This document shows, one piece after another, positions 1 through 8,248 of a DNA stretch of 32,378 nucleotides. Below the pieces are notes generated by a model. The model made no database searches. It saw nothing but the letters and a program-made list of their open reading frames with translations, and was not told where the DNA came from. The DNA is from Trichomonas tenax (lineage: Eukaryota > Parabasalia > Trichomonadida > Trichomonadidae). Both the position numbers and the translations under genes were made by a program. The first letter of the stretch is position 1. Each line of letters begins with the position of its first letter. The stretch spans positions 1 to 32,378 of the forward strand of contig JALKBU010000575.1 of assembly GCA_023091735.1 (NCBI GenBank), written 5' to 3'.

Positions 1-78
1 AACACTGCCGACACTGGTTCAGGTACTGATTACATGCCTCCATACATTACTGTTTACACGTGGTATAGGGTTTATTAA
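1..78 (+). pseudogene. C-terminal tail of an unidentified protein, cut by the window edge
   Basis: Frame 1 is open from the first base to a TAA at 76-78, giving 25 residues that end PPYITVYTWYRVY. The aromatic, beta-strand-like ending is compatible with the last strand of a structural or capsid-type protein, but 25 residues cannot identify a family. Codon use is balanced and not random-looking, which is why I list it. It converges on the broken reading frame at 414-1070, and the DNA between them is hairpin-rich, so both may be relics of one inserted element. It could equally be the 3' end of an ordinary host gene. Confidence 0.3.
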
Positions 79-141
79 ATCCGAATAAATTTCTCTCATA
101 ACCACTAAAATTATTTTTCAAAATTTCCTTACCCCATTTTC

Positions 142-175
142 CTTGCCCTTCGGGCTTGGGCGAAGCCCTTCGCTT
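142..175. repeat. GC-rich alternative hairpins
   Basis: Two short stems share a strand here. GCCC-TTC-GGGC spans 145-155, and GGGCTT (152-157) pairs with AAGCCC (163-168) around a 5-nt loop. The GC content stands out from the AT-rich surroundings. The CGAAG/GAAGCCC wording resembles the core of the hairpin repeats at 346-388 and 456-499, so this may be a third, rearranged member of that family. It is followed at 184-199 by four TTAG tetranucleotides. Confidence 0.5.
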
Positions 176-310
176 TCTTTTCTTAGTTAGTTAGTTAGTC
201 ATAAATTATTTTTAAAACTGAATACATTTTATAAAGCCATTAGTTTCAAAATAAAATTAACGTTAATTTGTAAGAAATTCAAAAATTTATTTTCTATATG
301 GGGACCCTAA

Positions 311-511
311 CTTGTAAAACTAATTCTGTAAATATATTTAAAAAGATGTTCGCGGAAGACACGGCGAAGTCGTGGATTCTGCGAACATTTTATTACTAAC
401 TTTATTACTAACTCTAGCTTGTAAAACTAACTCTGTCAGTAAATGTAATATAAAAAGATGTTCGTAGTAGACGCGGCGAAGCCGTGGATAATGCGAACAT
501 CTCATTACTAA
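311..511. repeat. Two tandem copies of a hairpin-bearing repeat
   Basis: Copy 1 is 311-400 and copy 2 is 418-511. Both begin CTTGTAAAACTAA(T/C)TCTGT, continue through an AT-rich stretch to AAAAAGATGTTCG, and end ATTACTAAC. Each carries a hairpin: ATGTTCGC (346-353) pairs with GCGAACAT (381-388) in copy 1, and the equivalent arms in copy 2 flank an inner CGGC-GAA-GCCG stem. The arms are conserved while the loop has changed, which suggests a structured or mobile short repeat. Copy 2 supplies the last codons of the reading frame at 414-1070, so the repeat probably inserted into or replaced the end of that gene. Confidence 0.75.
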
Positions 512-1070
512 CTATGTATTCTCTCGTAAATGTACATTTCGATCCTGCTTTATCAGAAATTGTACCGTCCATTGGCATCCAATCCATCAACTTAATTGGG
601 AAGCATAAAGCTTGATTTGTGTAATGTTCCACCAATTCAGCGTAAACGTTAGGATCTAATGAGAAGTTCTTACCTAAAACAGCACAATCTGTAAATTGTG
701 ACTTAACTTTTGTTAATTTCTGTACCCCGGTCGTTACTGTTATAGCCTTTGTCGATGAATTCTGGCTAACTGATGTAATCATCGTGAATTCTTGAGACCA
801 TGGAACAAAGTGATTAGTAAGTTTTGGATATGTTACGACTTTTGCGACATTGTTAGGTGTGATTAAGCAATCCTCAACAGAAAGAGGGCAAACTTGTAAA
901 GCATCACTTGTAAATTTAACTTTGATTTGAATATTTCCTGCAAAGTCTAGAAGGAATCTAATAGCTTCAAACGGTAAGAATTTCCTCACAATTGTAAGCG
1001 TTTTTCGATAATTAAGCGGTAAGAATATGCAGGTATTATTGATATATGGATAAGCTAGAGCTTTCTGGTA
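414..1070 (-). pseudogene. Start-less, truncated reading frame, possibly of a Maverick or virus-like element
   Basis: The frame is open for 218 codons after an in-frame TAA at 1071-1073. It has no ATG near its upstream end; the first usable start would be a GTG at 987-989. Its last roughly 30 codons lie inside the hairpin repeat at 418-511, so the native C-terminus is lost. The composition is that of a real protein, rich in beta-strand-forming residues. A segment with IFLPL, FLPFEAIRF and QIKVKF vaguely recalls the strand spacing at the junction of double jelly-roll capsid proteins. Trichomonad genomes are known to be full of Maverick/Polinton DNA, which makes such an origin plausible, but I see no diagnostic motif. 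The call as a decayed fragment is fairly safe; the family is a guess. Confidence 0.4.
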
Positions 1071-1512
1071 TTATTTCTGCATATTTTTGTAATGGTTTGG
1101 AGCTCTGAGGCAAATCTTTTCAGAACTTTGTACGTTAAGTTTCCCTAAAAGTTAATTTCAACATAGTTGTATATTGATGCCATAAAGGATCAAAGTTTCG
1201 GTGTTTAAATAGGCATTTTACATATACGAAATGCTTATTTCGGGAAATCGCTTGCAAAAAAAGTCGTTTGTTGATGTATTTGAGGGCAAGATGATATATT
1301 TCAGAATATTCTGAGATGGTTTCTCCAAGCTCCGACCTTGAAGAAAGGGTTGCATCAAGAGCCACCTCATTCAAGTTCCATCAAAAAATATAAACTCATG
1401 TAAACCTTTCAAAATAAGCAGGGTCCATGTAAAGTTGGTAAGAGTGAGGGAAATCTGGGTATTTTAAACATTCAAAGTTTTTTTTTTTAAATACAGATAA
1501 AACATAAGAAAT
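1071..1512. other. Intergenic stretch without a supported gene
   Basis: A 79-codon frame on the minus strand (1135-1374) starts with ATG but resembles no family I know. It has no initiator-like sequence close upstream and looks like chance or decay. A run of ten T residues at about 1479-1488 precedes the stop codon of the TRAPPC9 gene on the other strand. Confidence 0.4.
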
Positions 1513-4368
1513 TTATACAACAGTAACAGAGAATGGTGTATTTTTCTCTCTGCTATCAACCGCGAATCGAACAGTGAAGTTGTAAGTGTTCTGCTCTATG
1601 AAGTAAAGCTTGAACCTAAATTCACTTGAGTTCTCTTCGATTGTGAGTGAATCTTCCCAAACAACGCTTGGTTCGTTGAATATCATGATGGAGCATGATG
1701 AGGCACACTTCGATGTCTCAACAACAAAGTAAATATCTGTGCATACAGGAATCTTGTCAGATTGAATCACTTTTCCATGGCTGTCAACAACTTTGAGTGA
1801 TGCTGTGACATTCTCAGCTTCGATGATGTCTATGACAGACTTCTCTGGACGGAAAAGGCGCATATCGATGTTTCCAGACCTTCCGTTGGCAGAAGACCAT
1901 TGCAAGAATAAGTGCCTCTCGAAGAATGCACCTACAGCAGCCTGCTTGCGAACAATTTTGAACTCACTCGATGTAAGCTTCTTGTTAGTGAGCGTTTCGA
2001 TATGACTCCTCAATGCAGCAGCTCTTGGAGCATCAGAGAATGATGTAATGCATTCTGCGAGTTCTTCACGACCAGCAGCGAGAAGGAATACGTAGTTATT
2101 TCCATTTCCAGCAATAGCACCAGTCATACGCTCGCTACCAATAAAACCGCCGTGGAAGTCTCCTGCAGAGTGATCGAATGAGAATGTAACACTCAATGTT
2201 TCTGACGATGAGTTCAAAAGCTCAACAGCCAGGAAAACGATAGAAGGTGACTGCGGAGTGAGAGGGACTTCAGGAACAAGTGGCAATGGATAAATTGAAT
2301 AAATTGTAATTCCTGGAACTACTTCTATCGGTCTGTCTACTGACATACTGCTTGTTACATGTGAAGAGCTTGTGCAAACAACAGAAAATGATAAGTTCTT
2401 CATTTGCGTGTTTGCTACAACAGTCACGGTGAAAGAACGTTCCTCGAAAGGCTCAAGAACTACATCTTTAGCAGAACTGCTGACATGCGCAATAACATCC
2501 GGACGGAACTGCAGTGACATCTCATTAATCTCGATGCGGGAAGATGTGTTCAAAATCCATACATGGAAAGTAACATTTTCTCCATCATAGGCTTCGATTG
2601 TCTTGTTGTTAGGAAGATCTGTTCGCAGTGTGAACGACGGTGCATTGGCAACTGCTTTAAATGTGATTGGAACAGGAAGCTTAATCTCGTTCGCAATATC
2701 GAACATGTAAATCGTTAGTGTGCTGATGGTGAATGTGCCTTCGTTTAATGCTGTTATTGAGCAATATACTTCAACATCTGATGACTCCTTTATTACCGTG
2801 TTATAGCGCTCTGATTGCAATCCTTCCCCAGGTGTAAGAAGATAAGAAATGTTGACTGGTATCTGATAGGGGTTGCGAATGGTGGCAGCAATTCTCTGTG
2901 GAGAGCCAACAGGAATAACGAGGTTCTGACTTCTGTTTGAGACTCCGTTGTATATAAAAACAGAGCTTGATGTTCGAGGCAATTGAATTGATGTCTGTGG
3001 AGGAATTGGTTCGCATTCAACAACAGTGAATGGGAAATTAAATGCATAATTTGTGTTATTGTTTGAAGGAGTCCTTAGGAATCTGTTGAGGTCATCTTGA
3101 ATATTTGGTGGAAGATATGGACCTTGAGACGCGAAAATTTCAATAAATAACTTATTAGAAGGATATAATGGTATTGTAAGTCCTGATTCTAAGATTTGCA
3201 AGAATATATTGCTGAAAATAGACTTCAATTCGATACCTTTGGCACCCTGATTGTGGAAAATTCTAATTGATTCGATCATGAAATCTATCCACTTCTTATA
3301 TTGACCATCAATCGGTTCATACTTGTTGAAAGCTTGTCCGATCCTGTAAGCGCATAGAGCAGCCTTGTGTGGGCTGTTCGCTTGCTGTAAGATATCGATA
3401 AGTGCCCAACTTCTGTAATCCATGTCATCAGTAACGTGGCTGCAAATAATGTTGAGAATATATCGATCGATTGTTATTTTAGGCTGCATCTTTAATGCGT
3501 GCAATGCACAGTCAACAGCTTTGAGGAATTTGTTGCACTTCATGTATGCTCCACAAGCAGCTGAGAAAGAACAAAATGCTTGTGTGTCATTCTCTCCAAG
3601 AGGCCATGGAGAAAGTTCGAGCATTGATTTCGACAAAGGCTTAATTAATCCCTTATATTTTTCATCAATGAGCGCATGAAGCTCACATATAGCAGCACCA
3701 GTTTCAGGTGATCCATCAGAACTCTTCGTGAAATCTTCGATTGCTTTAATAATTAAATCGGGTTCATGAGAAATTAAATAAAACGCATGTAAAATGTCAG
3801 ATTCATAATGATGTGCGAATTTATTGGATTTGCCATTAAGATTTTTGAATCTTTCGGAGCATTTTACAGCATCAAAAATATGGCTGCTGACAAAGTCAGT
3901 AATTGTCGTCGTTGTCGTTGACAAACTATAGTTTTGAAGAAGTGGATAAAATTCTGGGGAAGTAGCAATATTATCTACTGGATAATTGTGGAAAAAATAA
4001 ATAATTCGCTCTTTTTTGAAGATTAATGAGTTGAAATGGCTCTGAATTTTCGCTATATCACAATTTGCAATGTAATCTATCAGCACAACGATTGTATAAA
4101 AATCCTGAAACGCAAAATGTGTTGTTAAGTTTAAAATGTGGAAATATTTCATGAAATCGTTAAAATCATTGAATGGTATAAATTGCGCTTCAATTTGCAA
4201 TGAACAACTGAGCTTCTTTTCATTACATGCGGCTAAAAAATCTTTTGATATATCGATTTGAATGATTTCCTTCAATTGGTTGATCACGGCAAGTTCCTGT
4301 TCCGTCACAACTCCCGCTGGAAGAACAAAAACCGGAATTGTAAGAGGAAGCTCCGTGATATAAGGCAT
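1513..4368 (-). CDS. TRAPPC9: TRAPPII complex subunit TRAPPC9/Trs120
   Basis: A 951-residue protein read from the ATG at 4368; the frame extends further upstream only to a TTG. The N-terminal half (to about residue 450) is helical and has the repeat look of the family's alpha-solenoid. It is followed by SSVFIYNG near residue 470, the counterpart of the conserved FIY signature of TRAPPC9/Trs120. Next comes a segment (VGSPQRIAATIRNPYQIPV) that parallels the family's start of the first Ig/ASPM-like beta domain, and further beta-sandwich domains run to the end. Trs120 is a specific subunit of TRAPPII, the Golgi/endosomal tethering complex and Rab exchange factor. Length fits (human about 1150, yeast about 1290 residues; protist forms are shorter). 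The stop codon overlaps TAAA. A TCACC sequence 16 nt before the ATG may be the initiator. Confidence 0.82.
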   Translation of the reverse strand: MPYITELPLTIPVFVLPAGVVTEQELAVINQLKEIIQIDISKDFLAACNEKKLSCSLQIEAQFIPFNDFNDFMKYFHILNLTTHFAFQDFYTIVVLIDYIANCDIAKIQSHFNSLIFKKERIIYFFHNYPVDNIATSPEFYPLLQNYSLSTTTTTITDFVSSHIFDAVKCSERFKNLNGKSNKFAHHYESDILHAFYLISHEPDLIIKAIEDFTKSSDGSPETGAAICELHALIDEKYKGLIKPLSKSMLELSPWPLGENDTQAFCSFSAACGAYMKCNKFLKAVDCALHALKMQPKITIDRYILNIICSHVTDDMDYRSWALIDILQQANSPHKAALCAYRIGQAFNKYEPIDGQYKKWIDFMIESIRIFHNQGAKGIELKSIFSNIFLQILESGLTIPLYPSNKLFIEIFASQGPYLPPNIQDDLNRFLRTPSNNNTNYAFNFPFTVVECEPIPPQTSIQLPRTSSSVFIYNGVSNRSQNLVIPVGSPQRIAATIRNPYQIPVNISYLLTPGEGLQSERYNTVIKESSDVEVYCSITALNEGTFTISTLTIYMFDIANEIKLPVPITFKAVANAPSFTLRTDLPNNKTIEAYDGENVTFHVWILNTSSRIEINEMSLQFRPDVIAHVSSSAKDVVLEPFEERSFTVTVVANTQMKNLSFSVVCTSSSHVTSSMSVDRPIEVVPGITIYSIYPLPLVPEVPLTPQSPSIVFLAVELLNSSSETLSVTFSFDHSAGDFHGGFIGSERMTGAIAGNGNNYVFLLAAGREELAECITSFSDAPRAAALRSHIETLTNKKLTSSEFKIVRKQAAVGAFFERHLFLQWSSANGRSGNIDMRLFRPEKSVIDIIEAENVTASLKVVDSHGKVIQSDKIPVCTDIYFVVETSKCASSCSIMIFNEPSVVWEDSLTIEENSSEFRFKLYFIEQNTYNFTVRFAVDSREKNTPFSVTVV

Positions 4369-4400
4369 TCTTTGATTTTTTGGTGAGAAATATGAAATTT

Positions 4401-4552
4401 TATTTTTCAAAATAATTATAAAAACAGACTTTACACATTATGGAATTGCCATATTTCATATTTTTATCGAATTTTATTATTTAAAAAATATTTTTCAAAA
4501 AAGATAATAAAAATAGACTTTATACAATATGTAAATGCTATACTTATGATGA
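4401..4552. repeat. Pair of diverged direct repeats upstream of TRAPPC9
   Basis: Copy 1 (4401-4453) and copy 2 (4499-4552) both begin TATTTTTCAAAA and share the core ATAAAAA(C/T)AGACTTTA(C/T)ACA, followed by matched positions up to GC(C/T)ATA. They align over about 53 nt with roughly three quarters identity, with a period of 98 bp. Copy 1 starts about 30 bp upstream of the TRAPPC9 ATG, so the duplication covers the presumed promoter region of that gene. Confidence 0.6.
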
Positions 4553-5198
4553 ATATTGTTTTTTATTTTTTGAAAAATTATTTTCCAAAATGAAGTTGAT
4601 AATTTTGTGACATTTTTAAAATAACATATAAATATTATCTTAAAATTGAATTTCACTTTTGAAATTTGAAAATGCTTTTAAGTCGTGTTTTCATAATCAT
4701 TACGACAAATATATCTCAATTTTAAACTCTTCTCGTTTCAATTTTTGAAATATTATGCATCAGTTTTCAAAACTGTGTTTTGCATGCTGTAGGTTATATG
4801 CAATAATATAATCGATAATTTGAAGAGAATTACTACTTTAAATGTGTATGTTGCCACTTGAATTTCATGTTTTGAAATTATTTTGCTCATGATCTCCGAG
4901 ATATTGTATAATATGTTGCATATAGGAGTAAATTTATTGGCAAGTTCCTAAGATGCTTTATGATGATTTTTTAAATTTGGAAAAAAATTATCAAATATTC
5001 ATAAAACATCATGTAATATATTTAGGACCGTATCAGTAGTAACTATCCATTAGGTTTTCATCATGATATACAAAGCCTTAAGTACTTTTTTAGGCTGATA
5101 AGTTTCAAAAATATGATGTTTGGATTTTCTAGAGCATATGCTATTTAATGAATATAAAATAATAAAATGAAATCTTGGTTTGGACGATAAAAGTGTCA
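4553..5198. other. AT-rich intergenic DNA between divergent genes
   Basis: This separates the divergently transcribed TRAPPC9 and PDI-like genes. It is strongly AT-rich, with stop codons in every frame. I see no RNA gene and no other repeat in it. It should contain part of both promoters. Confidence 0.5.
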
Positions 5199-5861
5199 AT
5201 GTTTTTCTTCTTCTCCTTCTTTTCTCGTTCTTCCATCTTCAGAATGGATGAGAGTACATTTGTCAAACAGTGCATCAATGGTGACACATCGGTTCCTTGG
5301 TTTATTATGTTTGGAGGCCAAAATTGCCCCGCATGCAGAATGGCGCTTCCAGAATTCTCCAAAGCTGCTGAAGAAGCCGCTGGGTTTGCTCGCTTTGCTT
5401 ACGCCGATGCCTCTGAGGTTCCATCTGCTGTTCAAAAATTTAATATCAAAACAATTCCACAATTCATTATGTTTTTGGATGGCGAATCATATATTTTCAA
5501 AGGACAACACACATCTAATGCACTCGTTAAATTTATTGCTGGAAAAATCGGCGACGGAATCGAAGAAATCGATGATTCGTGGGTTGATAGGAAAGACAAC
5601 TTAGTTTTACTATTCCACAAAAACTTTAAGCCACCGATGATGTTTTCTGGTGCTTATGGCTCCTTCAAAGGAAAGAACATCACTTTTGGTATATCTCGAG
5701 ATCCAGATACATTCGAAGCATTTGGAAACCCACCATGTCCTTCATACTGGTTCTACAAAGATGGTACTGGCACAATTTACAAAGGTAACAAAGATTTTCA
5801 ATCATTCGTGACCGCAATTACAGAATATTTCGAAGTTGAAGTCGCTGACGACGAGTTATAA
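5199..5861 (+). CDS. Thioredoxin-fold, PDI-like protein with a CPAC active site
   Basis: From the ATG at 5199 the protein has 220 residues. The first domain (about 16-118) has the thioredoxin fold order: a strand WFIMFGG, then the redox motif CPAC at 43-46, and the cis-proline in TIPQF at about 86-88. A second domain (about 130-210) resembles a redox-inactive thioredoxin fold with no CxxC. The C-terminus EVADDEL resembles an ER-retrieval signal of the KDEL class. The N-terminus MFFFFSFFSR is hydrophobic but short for a signal peptide. A second ATG at 5244 (MDESTF) would remove it, and TTCAGA directly before that ATG could be an initiator. The start decides whether the protein enters the ER; the DDEL tail favours 5199. 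Its likely role is thiol-disulfide exchange. The stop overlaps TAAA. Confidence 0.7.
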   Translation: MFFFFSFFSRSSIFRMDESTFVKQCINGDTSVPWFIMFGGQNCPACRMALPEFSKAAEEAAGFARFAYADASEVPSAVQKFNIKTIPQFIMFLDGESYIFKGQHTSNALVKFIAGKIGDGIEEIDDSWVDRKDNLVLLFHKNFKPPMMFSGAYGSFKGKNITFGISRDPDTFEAFGNPPCPSYWFYKDGTGTIYKGNKDFQSFVTAITEYFEVEVADDEL

Positions 5862-6112
5862 AAATGTTATGAAATCTCTAATGTTGCAGCATTTATAAAA
5901 GGATTTATATTTATGAAATTTTGAAGTCGTATCATCTGATCATATATTTATTATACATTAATATATCTTCAACTTTACATTGCATTCTTGAACTTAGTTT
6001 TTTATTTTTGATTATATCAAATAAAAATTAAAAATATGAAAGTTAATTTGACAGATACTGAGGTAAATAAATGACTAAGAATTAACTTAAGAATTAACAA
6101 ACTAAAGATAAA

Positions 6113-7936
6113 TTAAACAGATGCAGATTGAGCCTTAACTTCGGCCTTAACCTTGTAAACATAATCATCAGAGAACATTGGAAGCTTAGCAAACGCATCT
6201 TGTGCCTGATCTATCGGGTAGAAGTGGAATCTTCTCTTCCTGAAATCTTCAATCTTGGAAACCATACTATAAACTTCAGTAATGACCTTGATATCAGCAG
6301 AACCAGATGAAAGTCCAGCTTTCATTGAGTCTACATAACCTTCGACGAATGTAGCGATCTTCTTTGTATAAACATGAAGGAACGGCAAGCATGGATTAGG
6401 ACCTTGTCTTGCTCTCTCACAGCACTCGTAACCGGCCTTGTAACAGCTGCTCTGTGAGAGAATGTCAGCCTTCATTTCGTTGAGGACCTTTGTAAGTCTG
6501 CTATCAGCAGACTCTTCGAGAACTGACTTATAGAAATAGCTATCAATGGCAGATGTCAAGCAAGCGCATGTGTCATATGATTGGAAGTCGAAACACTCCT
6601 TGGCAACCTTAATAATATAGCTGTAAACATCAAGATGGGTCATGTCACCTGGTGGAATGAGAATGGAATAAGCAACCCATCTGCAAATCTTATCAAAGAT
6701 CTTGTTGTGATAAAGAACATTAGGAGCACGGGAATGAAGCTTTTCTGTATCCCAAGCATTATCAATTAACTCGCATGACTGAATCTTGAAGAAAATGTTC
6801 TGAAGATAGATCGTTAATTGTCTTCCGAATTCTCTTGGTGTCAATGATAGAAGATTGAATTCACCAACCCAGAGACAGAATGGAACTTCTCCAATTTCGA
6901 CTGGCGGTGCAATTTCGTAGTTAATTGGCTCAATTGGTGCTGGCTTGATTCCTTCGAAGAATTTATCAGAAAATGTCGGATAACGGCTGCGAATTTCTGT
7001 CATAACATATTTCTTAACGTTGTTAGCTAGCTTTAATCCGAGCAGTGGTTGACTGTTCTTGAACCAAGAAATCAATAAGTGCAAAGTTAATTCAACAAAA
7101 TGTTCATTTTCTGTGAATGCAATTTCAAAACGTTCCTGGATCTTCTCAAAGTAGATCTGTGGATCGAAATATGCAAGATATGGGAATGTAACTGCTGAAA
7201 CGAATTGTTCAGTTCTTAATGGAGAATCTGTTGTGCAAATCCATATAATTTGGTTGATTGTTGCATATCTCATTGTGCCGTTGTTTGTTTCAGGGGCTTC
7301 ATCCCTTTCTTCAATTAATCTTTTACCTCCAGAGCCTTTTTTCGCTTGCAAAACACCAATGATCTTCGACAATTCGTTCGGAACTTGGTCAGTTTCTGGG
7401 TTTTTCGGCATTGTTCCGGGCATTGTCAACTCCCAAAATCTTTCTGCATGCAAAACACCACGCTGTAGTAAAACCATGAGCTGAGAGTGATCAATATTAG
7501 ATGGAATATCATATGGTCCATCCCATTCTGAGTAAAGAGAAGACTGTGATTCAATTAAACCGAGTGTTCTAAGATGTTGTGAGATTAAAGCTAAAAGAGT
7601 GGAATGCTTGATCAGTCTTTCGTCTGGTAAATACAAACGACCGAATTCTATTGCTCTATCTAAAGGCAAAACCGTATCTCTGAGTTCTTTAATTTCTGGA
7701 TGTTCTTCTAATAATCTCGAAACCCAGTGAGAACGATCTACTTTTGTGTCGCTGAAATATTTCTCGCGAATCATGTCGTATTCTGGTGAAATCGGAAGTG
7801 GTTTTTTATTCATTTCGGTTTCTTCTGCTGATTCTATGAACGCAGGTATAATTCGTCCGATATTCGCAAACGGGAAACTCCGAGCTGTCATTTCGGAGGT
7901 ATCAAATGAACTCGATTTGAATGAGGATGACGTCAT
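6113..7936 (-). CDS. Ras guanine-nucleotide exchange factor (RasGEF_N plus Cdc25-type catalytic domain)
   Basis: A 607-residue protein from the ATG at 7936. A sequence like LISQHLRTLGLIESQSSLYS near residue 115-135 resembles a LisH dimerisation motif, known from many protist RasGEFs. A RasGEF_N module starts at GTMRYATINQIIWICTTD (about residue 220) and runs through the FVSAVTFPYLAYFDP and FVELTLHLLISWF segments. The catalytic Cdc25-like domain covers about 350-590; LTPREFGRQLTIYLQNIFF matches the family's hallmark 'hPxElAxQLTxxExxLF' start. It would load GTP onto a Ras-family GTPase at membranes. An alternative ATG 45 nt downstream (MTARSF) is possible, but a TGTCAGTTTTT initiator-like sequence 12 nt before 7936 favours the upstream one. 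It converges with the PDI-like gene, about 250 bp away. Confidence 0.85.
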   Translation of the reverse strand: MTSSSFKSSSFDTSEMTARSFPFANIGRIIPAFIESAEETEMNKKPLPISPEYDMIREKYFSDTKVDRSHWVSRLLEEHPEIKELRDTVLPLDRAIEFGRLYLPDERLIKHSTLLALISQHLRTLGLIESQSSLYSEWDGPYDIPSNIDHSQLMVLLQRGVLHAERFWELTMPGTMPKNPETDQVPNELSKIIGVLQAKKGSGGKRLIEERDEAPETNNGTMRYATINQIIWICTTDSPLRTEQFVSAVTFPYLAYFDPQIYFEKIQERFEIAFTENEHFVELTLHLLISWFKNSQPLLGLKLANNVKKYVMTEIRSRYPTFSDKFFEGIKPAPIEPINYEIAPPVEIGEVPFCLWVGEFNLLSLTPREFGRQLTIYLQNIFFKIQSCELIDNAWDTEKLHSRAPNVLYHNKIFDKICRWVAYSILIPPGDMTHLDVYSYIIKVAKECFDFQSYDTCACLTSAIDSYFYKSVLEESADSRLTKVLNEMKADILSQSSCYKAGYECCERARQGPNPCLPFLHVYTKKIATFVEGYVDSMKAGLSSGSADIKVITEVYSMVSKIEDFRKRRFHFYPIDQAQDAFAKLPMFSDDYVYKVKAEVKAQSASV

Positions 7937-7941
7937 TAGAG

Positions 7942-7952
7942 AAAAACTGACA
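7942..7952 (-). promoter_or_regulatory. Initiator-like element of the RasGEF gene
   Basis: On the minus strand this reads TGTCAGTTTTT, placing the A of TCA (7948) 12 nt before the chosen ATG. It matches the TCA plus T-run pattern seen at other genes in the window, except that G replaces the pyrimidine after the A. Confidence 0.45.
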
Positions 7953-8020
7953 AATTTACTTGTCAAAAAATATTAACCTTAATATTATTTTCACAATCAC
8001 ATTCTATTTAAAATGTTTTG

Positions 8021-8099
8021 GTTATGGCAGCCATAACATTCCTTACTCCTTCTTGCCAGGAGTGCACAGGGCAGCTTTCCGAAGAATGCTTAAAAAGCT
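8021..8099. ncRNA. Cluster of three short hairpins, possible structured RNA
   Basis: GTTATGGC (8021-8028) and GCCATAAC (8030-8037) form a perfect 8-bp stem with a one-base loop. ACTCCT (8045-8050) pairs with AGGAGT (8058-8063), and AGCTTT (8073-8078) pairs with AAAGCT (8094-8099). The stretch has more G and C than its surroundings and lies in the 312-bp gap between the ankyrin gene's stop and the RasGEF start. I see no Pol III box or known RNA consensus, so this is a structural observation only. It could be a relic of a mobile element. Confidence 0.25.
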
Positions 8100-8248
8100 A
8101 TAAATGCTATCATACTAACAGATATTCATACAACGCCAATAGAAGATAATATAAAGTATCAAATTTGGTAAAATTATGAGTTTATTCCTGATGATATATT
8201 CGAAATTATCAAAAAAATATTAATATATGTTTGGAATAATTAGAATTT

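Noticed and set aside
1135..1374. 79-codon minus-strand frame beginning with ATG
   Set aside because: No similarity I can recognise and no initiator-like sequence close upstream; may be decay product of neighbouring DNA.
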